Notes under the pieces: generated by a model
Told to the model about the DNA's origin: nothing
The model's database searches: none
Seen by the model: the letters and a program-made list of their open reading frames with translations, nothing else
Source of the DNA: Thiomargarita sp.
GTDB taxonomy: Bacteria > Pseudomonadota > Gammaproteobacteria > Beggiatoales > Beggiatoaceae
DNA: 7,708 nt
Direction of reading: 5' to 3'
Assembly (NCBI GenBank): GCA_030618965.1
Contig: JAUXCJ010000039.1
Coordinates: forward strand, 1-7,708
Shown: in pieces, positions 1 to 5,851 of the stretch
Layout of the letters: the number at the start of each line of letters is the position of its first letter
How positions within the stretch are numbered: the stretch's first letter is position 1
Position numbers and translations under genes: made by a program

Positions 1-110
1 ATTACAAGTGTTTCTGGTTGACGAGAGAGAAAAATTTGAGTACTTACCATATTATCGCTAAATTTTTCTAGCTTAAAGTCGTCTCTGTCTGTTATCAATC
101 TCGGCATCAT
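1..110 (-). CDS. 5' end of an unidentified gene, possible Panacea partner (partial)
   Basis: The frame starts at ATG 110-108, with a second ATG directly after it, and stays open for 36 codons to the left edge, so the gene is cut by the window. A GAGG Shine-Dalgarno at 119-122 lies 8 nt upstream and the in-frame codon at 116-114 is a stop, which fixes the start. The visible N-terminus begins MMPRLITDRDDFKLEKF and is charged, with no signal peptide or membrane segment. I do not recognise the family. It is co-oriented with the Panacea-domain gene and lies downstream of it. Antitoxins with that domain are usually encoded beside a toxin, so a toxin role is an inference from position only. Nothing in the 36 residues confirms it. 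Confidence 0.6.
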   Translation of the reverse strand, partial: MMPRLITDRDDFKLEKFSDNMVSTQIFLSRQPETLV

Positions 111-167
111 AATTTATACCTCGCTACTGTAAGATAAAAATCTCCTGAATTTTATGGGTGTTCTTAT

Positions 168-299
168 TTAGGACTCAGCAAATGCCTCAAGCAATTCTTT
201 ATTTTCTTTCTGAAGTTCTATTATTTTTTCTTTAAGTCGTAAACACTCTTCAGGGCTAAAACATTTAACAGTCTCTGCATTCTTATGCTTTGTTATACC
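168..299 (-). pseudogene. Short coiled-coil reading frame without a start codon
   Basis: After the Panacea stop at 285-283, the +1 frame is open from 299 and ends at TAA 170-168. Its C-terminal part contains SPEECLRLKEKIIELQKENK followed by a short ELLEAF tail, with the heptad spacing of leucine and isoleucine and the charged flanks of a genuine coiled coil. No ATG, GTG or TTG lies ahead of that segment; only a rare ATA at 296-294 could start it. The in-frame TAA at 302-300 closes the frame upstream. It could be a decayed small gene, the tail of a longer Panacea protein separated by an indel between about 299 and 286, or a product of frameshifting or a non-canonical start. An ATG at 280-278 opens a different frame of only 19 codons. 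Confidence 0.4.
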
Positions 300-744
300 T
301 TAACTTGGCCTTAAAAAAATTTCTTAATGACTCTTTTGGTATAATTTCATTGCAACCATCTAATTCATCTAATTCCCCTCTTGCAGATAGCCACGGCGTT
401 TCTCTATGGGTCATCGTGCTTAATGCTGCTCCGTCTAAACTACCGTAAGCAGAAACTATATCCTTGAGAAAATTGTAGCTTGCATAGTCAAAATCCAGGA
501 TCTCATCACTTATTTGATGCCATTGATAACTCTTGTATTTAGTATATAATTCAAAAATGACTGGGCCATGCTGCCAAGCCTGAAAATCATCAGGAAACAA
601 CTCATTACCTTCAGCTAAAGCATACCCTTGGGCGTAATAGCACAGTTTTTGAAGTTTCATAGGAGTTGGGCTCTCATCAAACAGTTCTCTATGAATACTA
701 ATAATCACCTTTTGTACAATATCAAGATTTTTACTTATAGTCAT
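283..744 (-). CDS. Panacea/SocA-domain protein (DUF4065), probable antitoxin
   Basis: This 153-residue protein is almost entirely a Panacea (SocA/GepA-like, DUF4065) domain. Visible family features are PTPMKLQKLCYYAQGYALA at residues 27-45, the QAWQHGP motif followed by an aromatic-rich Y-x-x-Y stretch at 55-70, and the THRETPW motif near residues 112-118. Panacea domains are known as widespread antitoxin modules that neutralise unrelated toxins by direct binding, and SocA itself is a proteolytic adaptor for its toxin. No extra DNA-binding or enzymatic domain is visible. The start is supported by GGAG at 752-755, 7 nt before ATG 744. The gene sits 63 nt behind the lipoprotein gene on the same strand and is followed by a broken coiled-coil frame and an incomplete gene. 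Domain assignment is firm; the antitoxin role is inferred from the family. Confidence 0.85.
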   Translation of the reverse strand: MTISKNLDIVQKVIISIHRELFDESPTPMKLQKLCYYAQGYALAEGNELFPDDFQAWQHGPVIFELYTKYKSYQWHQISDEILDFDYASYNFLKDIVSAYGSLDGAALSTMTHRETPWLSARGELDELDGCNEIIPKESLRNFFKAKLRYNKA

Positions 745-751
745 TGTAATG

Positions 752-755
752 CTCC
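752..755 (-). promoter_or_regulatory. Ribosome binding site of the Panacea gene
   Basis: GGAG on the minus strand, 7 nt upstream of ATG 744-742. It is one of the few clear Shine-Dalgarno sites in the window and supports independent translation of the accessory gene. Confidence 0.6.
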
Positions 756-759
756 AATT

Positions 760-798
760 AAAAATAAGAGAATAAGGGTAAGCCGATTAGACTTGCCC
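760..798 (-). terminator. Weak candidate terminator after the lipoprotein gene
   Basis: On the minus strand, GGGCAAG (798-792) can pair with CTTACCC (782-776), with one C-A mismatch and a 9-nt loop. A T-rich but interrupted run (775 down to about 760) follows. This lies 10 nt past the stop at 808 and before the Panacea start. The stem is short and imperfect, so read-through into the Panacea gene is plausible. Confidence 0.3.
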
Positions 799-807
799 AT
801 TTTTTGC

Positions 808-1506
808 TTATTTACGCTTCCAACGCCCACGACTATCCTGATACAGCCAGCCCGATGATGCGCGTTCTATCCAACGTTGAGTAAATATTTGACGGATTTG
901 CCTTACCCATTGTGGCTTACCATTTGCCCTTGCAATTTCCTTATATAATTGAACACGATCTTGATTTTCTTCTCTAATCAAGCGTTTAACCTTATTACGC
1001 GATCTCAAAGGAACTTTTTTAGGGCTACGCAATTGAATCAAGCCATTGTTAGTTAAGCCTATTGCGCCCTTAATATAACCTTGTCTCAGCTTTCTATGCC
1101 TTTTTGCCATACGATCTTCCAGGGCTTTGATTCTCGGTGAAGAAATATCTATATTTGGTGCAGCGTAAGCTGGTGTTATGAAAAAATCAAGCAAACGTAT
1201 GAATCCATAAGAAAAGGAAGAAGCTGGTATCGGTGCTTTGGAATCATTGTTAGGAACAGGTGTAGCCTTTGGTTCATCTTCAGGTTCTCCCCACAAATCC
1301 TCATCTTCAGGTTCCTTAAGGGTGGGTTCCTTGCTTAAAGAGGGGGAGTCTGTTTCTCCCGGTTTGGAATTTTCTGATCCCCATACTTTATCAATAATCT
1401 TATCAGCCGCTTTCTCAGCAGCTGCCGCTGGAAAATAAATGTTTATTGTGACGCAAGCGTTTAATAATAAAAACGTTATAAAAAATGGTAGTCTTAAAAT
1501 TGACAT
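808..1506 (-). CDS. YdbL-family (DUF1318) lipoprotein with YnbE-like N-terminus
   Basis: This 232-residue envelope lipoprotein has a signal peptide (residues 1-17) ending in lipobox LNAC with Cys18 as the lipidation site. A short CVTINIYFPAAAAEKAAD segment follows, then an acidic, proline-rich linker (about 44-97), a hydrophobic stretch ending AYAA (about 99-116), and a C-terminal DUF1318/YdbL domain (about 118-232) with IRQIFTQRWIERASSGWLYQ. In E. coli, YdbL is periplasmic and modulates the bridge made by YdbH and the lipoprotein YnbE. Here one protein seems to carry both the lipid anchor and the YdbL domain. The ATG at 1521 would add five residues, but that codon overlaps the GGAG (1519-1516) that best serves ATG 1506, so the shorter start is preferred. 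It follows the ydbH-like gene by about 45 nt. Confidence 0.8.
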   Translation of the reverse strand: MSILRLPFFITFLLLNACVTINIYFPAAAAEKAADKIIDKVWGSENSKPGETDSPSLSKEPTLKEPEDEDLWGEPEDEPKATPVPNNDSKAPIPASSFSYGFIRLLDFFITPAYAAPNIDISSPRIKALEDRMAKRHRKLRQGYIKGAIGLTNNGLIQLRSPKKVPLRSRNKVKRLIREENQDRVQLYKEIARANGKPQWVRQIRQIFTQRWIERASSGWLYQDSRGRWKRK

Positions 1507-1515
1507 GGGGGTTTT

Positions 1516-1519
1516 CTCC
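1516..1519 (-). promoter_or_regulatory. Ribosome binding site deciding the lipoprotein start
   Basis: GGAG on the minus strand lies 9 nt before ATG 1506-1504 and overlaps the alternative ATG at 1521-1519. With the downstream start, the basic-hydrophobic signal peptide begins at once and reaches the lipobox Cys at residue 18, the expected length for a lipoprotein signal. Confidence 0.55.
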
Positions 1520-1551
1520 ATTATTGCTTATTTAACAATTAGTTATAGCAT

Positions 1552-3564
1552 TTATTTAATATTGGTAATTCTATTAAGACGAGTAATAAGCACATCCCAA
1601 TCAACAACTCGATTGTATCCAATTACATCAATTCTCGGTAATCCACTGCCTTTAATAATATAGTAACCATTCAACGCTGGTTCTGCGCCACTCATTTCAC
1701 AAATGCCATTTTCTAAGCGACAACCCCAACCAATCTTTTTATAGTGAAAATTTTCAAAAAAACTCAAAATACTAGCTGAAAGTACATCTACAACGCCATA
1801 ACCACCTAATCGTGAAATCTTCCGAACTGCTTTTTGGTTAATAATATGTCTCATTCGATCGTTTGCTGGTGTTGCAAAGTAAGCATCGAAGGAAACCGGT
1901 TTCCAATTTTTTAAGTGTAAATTTTTTATATAACCAGATAATAATCCTTGAATTTCTCCAAAATCTGTAACATTAGTTAAGGTTTTCAGATTAAGCTTGT
2001 TCACATCTATATTAGCCTTTAATCTGGGAGTATCCCCGAAAAGCCCATCTAAACTTAAGCTGCGTATTACAATATCACCATCAAAAATACCTATTCGCAA
2101 TTGTCCGCCTATTTCTATATGTTTATCATTAAAGCTGATCAAGGGAATATTACCTGAGAGGGTTCCCCTTAAAGGAGGGCCATTTAAAGCGCTACTAAGT
2201 TTAGAAAGAGAAATCGGATAAAGTTTACCACGCAGCATCCCAGACAATTTCTTTTCCTTGTCTAATTGAAATTCTTCAATGCGTATCGCACCATCAAAAA
2301 TAGGTTGATACCAAGGGGCTAATAATTTAAACCGTTTACCAGTTAAGTTTGCACGAACTTGGCTTCTACCTAATTGAACTGATGAAGCAAAATAGCCTTT
2401 TGACCAATGTATATGACTAGGAAAATTGTTTTTGTTGCTATGCCATTGAATTTTACCGCGAATACCTGTTAAACCAAAGTGCTTTTGCTGATCGTCTAAG
2501 TTAATATTATACAAGTTCGCCACTAAATGGCGATTGTCTTTTTTCCAATTGAATCTGACTTTAATTGCGCCATTGACTGTTAATTGGCGATCTTCTTCTA
2601 AAAAATTATATAAGTAATGACTATACAATGCTTTTAATGAAGTCTTGCCAGATTGAACAACTAAGTTATTGATTATCCATTTATCATTTTTAGTAAATTC
2701 TCCGAAACCTTGTAGTCTTACGACTTTGTCATGTGTATAGCTGAAATTATGTAGCTTTAAATATTGGGCTTGCCAGGCTAAATTAACTTTGATAATTATT
2801 GGCTTATCTTTTTTTATAGTCAGATAAACGGGATCAATTAATAGTTCACCATGCTTGAGTTTTAATCTGCCTTGTAGCTGAAATCCGGTTGTTAATGCTT
2901 GCCCTTTGAGCGCGATATTAAGACGCATTTTTTCCACAACTTGCGTTTCTTCTGGATTAGAAAAATTAAAATTATCAATTTCTCCTTCTATAGAAACATG
3001 ACGCAATTTTTTCTTGCCCGATAATTTGATTTTTAAGCGTGTACTCCCTTTTAAAGTATGTATTAAGTATAAGTCAATAAAAGAATTTAGTTGTGTTCTA
3101 AATTTATCAATGGCAAGGCGATTCAGATTAGCTTGAACCTCCCAACCTTTGGGGCTAGATTTGACTTTTAAAATGACACGCCCGCCCGCTAATGCAAATT
3201 TTTTAGTGTGAACTTGTAAACTTTGTGAATTGAAAATATAGCTAAAAGACAACTTAACGCTGGGTAGTAAATCCGTGGATAAGTGGGCATGAGCGCAAAC
3301 AATTTGTTTTAGATTGTATTCTATGCTTTTACAATTGATACTAAGTTTTTTAAGGGGTTTTTTTAAACCGGCTAAATTTAAAGTAGCGATACTGAGTTTT
3401 AATCCAACTTTATGACTTCTTAACCAATGCCATTGTATAACGACTCCTTCAGCTTGCCATCCTGTCGCGCTTATTGTACCCAATTTTAGGTTCATGCTAT
3501 CAATGGCGAATACTGTGGAAACGCTACTACATAAAATACAAATTAAGAAGCATAATCGTTTCAC
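1552..3564 (-). CDS. ydbH: YdbH-like AsmA-type intermembrane lipid transport protein
   Basis: The product has 670 residues, starting at GTG 3564-3562 with a GAGAG-like Shine-Dalgarno about 6-8 nt upstream. An N-terminal signal or anchor (1-20, ending VFA) is followed by a long beta-strand-rich body with alternating polar and hydrophobic residues and no further membrane segment, as expected of a hydrophobic-groove lipid conduit. The C-terminal part carries the family signature: FGEIQGLLSGYI, a TPANDRMRHIINQKAV stretch, a glycine-rich turn, then GWGCRLENGICEM (Cys615 and Cys622) and IKGSGLPRIDVIGYNR. In E. coli, YdbH is one of three partly redundant AsmA-like proteins (with TamB and YhdP) that move phospholipid to the outer membrane. 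This protein is shorter than E. coli YdbH (about 880 residues). It begins 10 nt after the prenyltransferase gene and precedes the YdbL-type lipoprotein gene, which supports the assignment. Confidence 0.8.
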   Translation of the reverse strand: MKRLCFLICILCSSVSTVFAIDSMNLKLGTISATGWQAEGVVIQWHWLRSHKVGLKLSIATLNLAGLKKPLKKLSINCKSIEYNLKQIVCAHAHLSTDLLPSVKLSFSYIFNSQSLQVHTKKFALAGGRVILKVKSSPKGWEVQANLNRLAIDKFRTQLNSFIDLYLIHTLKGSTRLKIKLSGKKKLRHVSIEGEIDNFNFSNPEETQVVEKMRLNIALKGQALTTGFQLQGRLKLKHGELLIDPVYLTIKKDKPIIIKVNLAWQAQYLKLHNFSYTHDKVVRLQGFGEFTKNDKWIINNLVVQSGKTSLKALYSHYLYNFLEEDRQLTVNGAIKVRFNWKKDNRHLVANLYNINLDDQQKHFGLTGIRGKIQWHSNKNNFPSHIHWSKGYFASSVQLGRSQVRANLTGKRFKLLAPWYQPIFDGAIRIEEFQLDKEKKLSGMLRGKLYPISLSKLSSALNGPPLRGTLSGNIPLISFNDKHIEIGGQLRIGIFDGDIVIRSLSLDGLFGDTPRLKANIDVNKLNLKTLTNVTDFGEIQGLLSGYIKNLHLKNWKPVSFDAYFATPANDRMRHIINQKAVRKISRLGGYGVVDVLSASILSFFENFHYKKIGWGCRLENGICEMSGAEPALNGYYIIKGSGLPRIDVIGYNRVVDWDVLITRLNRITNIK

Positions 3565-3574
3565 GGAAATTCTC

Positions 3575-4486
3575 TCAGGTGATAATAAAAGTCAAAATGA
3601 CTAAGATACTAACCAAAGTATGCAGCATAATAGTGTTTTTAATCGCAGGAATTAAGGCAGTTTTTTTATCATAAAAAGCATAAAGCGTTTTAATCGCAAA
3701 ATACCCCAATGGCAAGGTTAATAAAGTCACAATACTATAAAAAGGTAAACTTTCAGAAATCACCCCCAAAGCGATTGCGATAAAACTCAATGCAATTAAT
3801 AGCGCGTAAATTGGGCGAGCGCGTTTTTGTCCGAGTCGAACGATTAATGTGTTTTTTCCCGCTTTTTTATCGGCATAATAATCCGGAAATTCATTAATAT
3901 ATATAATGGCGGCTACTAAAAAAGTCAGCGGTAAAGCCGCAATAACTGCGATTATACTGATATTTTGCGTTTGCACATAATAAGCACCTAATACCGCTAA
4001 CACGCCAAAATTTAAACCAACTAATAATTCACCTAAACCGCGACTTTGCAGAAAAAACGGCGGCGCCGAATAAAGATAACCAGATAATACCCCGATTAAT
4101 CCTATCCATAATAAAGGTAAACCTCGCGCCCAGACTAAAAATAAGCCGATACAGATTGCAATCATCAACAAAAATAATCCATAACGATAGATAGTCGTAT
4201 GACTAAAAATACCATTTTGAATCATACGACTACCGCCAGCAAATGGCGATAATGGGCTTTTATTGAACTCATCACTTTTATTCAGATAATCAAAATAATC
4301 ATTAAGCAGATTAATGCTGGCATGGATAAACACGCCTGCTAATAAGGATAAACCAAAATATAGCGGAAAAAAGACATTATCCAAATGCCAAGCAATAGCA
4401 GTTCCTAATAAAATCGGTAAAATAATAACCGTAAAAAATTGAGGGCGAGTTGCTATGAACCATTGACTGAGTATTTGTTTAGACAT
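3575..4486 (-). CDS. UbiA-superfamily prenyltransferase, MenA-like
   Basis: This 303-residue polytopic membrane protein with about eight or nine hydrophobic helices belongs to the UbiA superfamily, which attaches polyprenyl chains to aromatic acceptors. The first Asp-rich motif, NDYFDYLNKSD (N62, D63, D66, D72), binds the prenyl diphosphate through Mg2+. The second, NEFPDYYADKKAGKNTL (D202, D206), lies in a later cytoplasmic loop. Other family features are TRPQFF at 13-18, GGSRMI at 84-89 and SGYLYSAPP at 135-143. The overall pattern is closest to 1,4-dihydroxy-2-naphthoate polyprenyltransferase (MenA) and related bacterial enzymes, rather than to UbiA for 4-hydroxybenzoate. No other quinone genes are in the window, so the acceptor is unsettled. 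It lies 11 nt behind tatC and 10 nt before the ydbH-like gene. Its leader is A-rich with no Shine-Dalgarno, which suggests translational coupling. Confidence 0.8.
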   Translation of the reverse strand: MSKQILSQWFIATRPQFFTVIILPILLGTAIAWHLDNVFFPLYFGLSLLAGVFIHASINLLNDYFDYLNKSDEFNKSPLSPFAGGSRMIQNGIFSHTTIYRYGLFLLMIAICIGLFLVWARGLPLLWIGLIGVLSGYLYSAPPFFLQSRGLGELLVGLNFGVLAVLGAYYVQTQNISIIAVIAALPLTFLVAAIIYINEFPDYYADKKAGKNTLIVRLGQKRARPIYALLIALSFIAIALGVISESLPFYSIVTLLTLPLGYFAIKTLYAFYDKKTALIPAIKNTIMLHTLVSILVILTFIIT

Positions 4487-4497
4487 TTTTATTGTTT

Positions 4498-5328
4498 TTA
4501 TTTTTTACTATCATCCTCTATACGAGCAATTTCCGCTTCTACTTCATCCTTTGTAATAGCAGGTGGCATTTCTTTCTCATCAGAATCAGGCGGTGCTTTT
4601 TTCGGCACTCTCCGTGAAAAAAATAAGCCCAGTTCAAATAATATCCAAATTGGTACCGCCAACAAAGTTTGAGAAATCATATCAGGTGGAGTCATCAACA
4701 TGCCAACCACAAAGGCTGCAACAATAATATGCGGGCGTTTATCAGCTAATGCTGCCGGTGTAACAACCCCCATTCTGACTAGAACTATAGTTAGTATAGG
4801 TACCTGAAAAGCGACACCAAAGGCGAATAATAATTTCAGTACAAAATCCAAATAGCGACTAATATCGGTCGTCATTTCAACCCCTTCCGGAGTCATATTA
4901 ATCATGAAACCAAACACTAATGGAAATACTACATAATAAGCAAATACCATTCCCAGATAAAACAAGAAAGTGCTAGAAATCAACAAGGGGTAAATCATCT
5001 TTTTTTCATGCTGATATAAGCCAGGTGCGATAAAAGCCCACAAATTATACAAAATCACTGGCATAGCTAAAAAAATAGCTAAAACCAGCGTCAATTTAAA
5101 AGGGGTAAAAAATGGCGAAGCCACATCAATGGCTATCATCTGCGTACCTTCCGGCATCCGTGCCATTAAAGGATTCGCTAATAACGCAAATAAATCAGTT
5201 GCAAAAGGCATCAACACTAATAGAATCAGCACAACAGCCAAAATCATTTTTAATAGGCGATCGCGTAATTCTAATAAATGTTGCACAAATGGCATATCCA
5301 CGCCACTGGAAGAATTTGAATCAGTCAT
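4498..5328 (-). CDS. tatC: Sec-independent protein translocase subunit TatC
   Basis: TatC (276 residues, six membrane helices) binds the twin-arginine signal peptide together with TatB. The alignment with E. coli TatC is nearly colinear with an offset of five residues. HLLELRDRL supplies the cytoplasmic E20 and R22 (E. coli E15, R17), and P53 matches P48. SPFFTPFKLT (71-80), WAFIAPGLYQHE with F99 and E108 (E. coli F94, E103) and TPPD with D216 (D211) are present. At the position of the buried E. coli E170, this protein has Gln175 (FQVP). The C-terminal tail (about 243-276) is charged and rich in Asp, Glu and Lys. It starts 4 nt after the tatB stop with no clear Shine-Dalgarno, so coupling to tatB translation is likely. 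Confidence 0.97.
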   Translation of the reverse strand: MTDSNSSSGVDMPFVQHLLELRDRLLKMILAVVLILLVLMPFATDLFALLANPLMARMPEGTQMIAIDVASPFFTPFKLTLVLAIFLAMPVILYNLWAFIAPGLYQHEKKMIYPLLISSTFLFYLGMVFAYYVVFPLVFGFMINMTPEGVEMTTDISRYLDFVLKLLFAFGVAFQVPILTIVLVRMGVVTPAALADKRPHIIVAAFVVGMLMTPPDMISQTLLAVPIWILFELGLFFSRRVPKKAPPDSDEKEMPPAITKDEVEAEIARIEDDSKK

Positions 5329-5332
5329 ATAA

Positions 5333-5659
5333 TTAAGATCGTGTTTCTGTAGGGGGAGATTTATTCTCGGTTGAAGATAAGGAATCTTGATTAATCGGTT
5401 GATTTAATTTACTCAAACCGGTTTTGGTTTCCTCAATAAACTCTTGGAGTCCAGTTTGATCACTTTGTTTAATAGCTTCTTGCATTTCTTGCAGGCGTAG
5501 TTCTTTATCAATATCTTGCTTAACTGTGCCGATAAAACGACGCGCTCGCCCTACCCATAATCCCGCAGTACGAGCAGCACCAGGTAATTTTTCTGGCCCA
5601 AATACTAATAATGCGATAACTGCTATTAGACAAATTTCCCAAAAACCTATATCGAACAT
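5333..5659 (-). CDS. tatB: Sec-independent protein translocase subunit TatB
   Basis: TatB partners TatC in recognising folded, twin-arginine-tagged proteins. The 108 residues show the full TatB layout. A short N-terminal membrane helix (about 4-20) carries polar Glu8, the hinge FGPEKLP lies at 20-26, an amphipathic helix (about 27-60) contains RTAGLWVGRARRF, and a polar Ser/Thr/Pro-rich tail follows. The Glu at residue 8 and the hinge separate TatB from TatA, which usually has a Gln there and a distinct FG.KLP context. It is shorter than E. coli TatB (171 residues), mostly in the variable tail. It is the first gene of the leftward operon and is followed at 4 nt by tatC. No tatA lies upstream, where it usually sits. 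No Shine-Dalgarno is visible before ATG 5659. Confidence 0.95.
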   Translation of the reverse strand: MFDIGFWEICLIAVIALLVFGPEKLPGAARTAGLWVGRARRFIGTVKQDIDKELRLQEMQEAIKQSDQTGLQEFIEETKTGLSKLNQPINQDSLSSTENKSPPTETRS

Positions 5660-5684
5660 AAGATTAAATGATTAATAAAATTTA

Positions 5685-5706
5685 GTCCAAAGCTAAAGCT
5701 TTGAAC
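5685..5706. repeat. Hairpin in the tatB leader
   Basis: GTCCAAAGCT (5685-5694) and AGCTTTGAAC (5697-5706) form ten-base arms around a 2-nt loop, with one mismatch that becomes a G-U pair in the tatB-strand RNA. It lies 26 nt or more upstream of the tatB start, inside the predicted transcript leader. It may be a copy of a small dispersed palindrome or a leader structure; no U-tract follows it on either strand. Confidence 0.5.
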
Positions 5707-5721
5707 TCCAGCAAAAATTTT

Positions 5722-5749
5722 AACATATAGCATAATATTTGCTAGTCAA
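5722..5749 (-). promoter_or_regulatory. Candidate promoter of the tatB operon
   Basis: On the minus strand, TTGACT (5749-5744) is a five-of-six match to the sigma-70 -35 box. It is followed after 16 nt by TATGTT (5727-5722) as a moderate -10. The overlapping TGCTATATG could act as an extended -10 instead. The predicted leader is about 55-60 nt and contains the hairpin at 5685-5706. Confidence 0.4.
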
Positions 5750-5759
5750 CAAGTTTTTT

Positions 5760-5782
5760 AGCCTTGGGTAAAGCCCAAGGCT
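5760..5782. repeat. Perfect inverted repeat in the divergent intergenic region
   Basis: AGCCTTGGG (5760-5768) and CCCAAGGCT (5774-5782) form a 9-bp perfect stem with loop TAAAG. It lies between the two divergent candidate promoters, with its right end touching the rightward -35 box. Neither flank carries a clean U-tract after the stem. An operator, a dispersed palindromic repeat or a cruciform site are all possible. Confidence 0.55.
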
Positions 5783-5810
5783 TGAATTTTCATATCAATA
5801 AAGATAAAAT
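5782..5810 (+). promoter_or_regulatory. Candidate promoter of the parM-like gene
   Basis: TTGAAT (5782-5787) and TAAAAT (5805-5810) are separated by 17 nt and match sigma-70 boxes at four and five of six positions. A start near 5816-5818 would give a leader of about 35 nt. The -35 box abuts the 5760-5782 inverted repeat, so a protein bound there could repress it. Confidence 0.4.
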
Positions 5811-5851
5811 TACGTTTTAAGTAACAACATAAAATCAACCAACCAAAACAA

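Noticed and set aside
313..319. T7 run in the Panacea gene as a programmed frameshift site into the coiled-coil frame
   Set aside because: A shift there into the coiled-coil frame would reach the stop at 302-300 before the coiled coil, so the run cannot join the two frames in one step.
1238..1438. Open plus-strand frame with a Ser/Gly-rich, alanine-ended product
   Set aside because: It lies entirely opposite the acidic linker and N-terminal region of the lipoprotein gene; the low-complexity product mirrors the Glu/Pro-rich sequence on the other strand.
5112..5336. Two overlapping plus-strand frames opposite tatC
   Set aside because: Both are shadows of the conserved TatC N-terminus, overlap each other in different frames and resemble no protein.
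5783..5851. A parC-type array of direct repeats upstream of the parM-like gene
   Set aside because: Only small A/C-rich echoes such as CAACCAACC near 5836-5844 are present; there is no regular series of repeats about 10-12 nt long.
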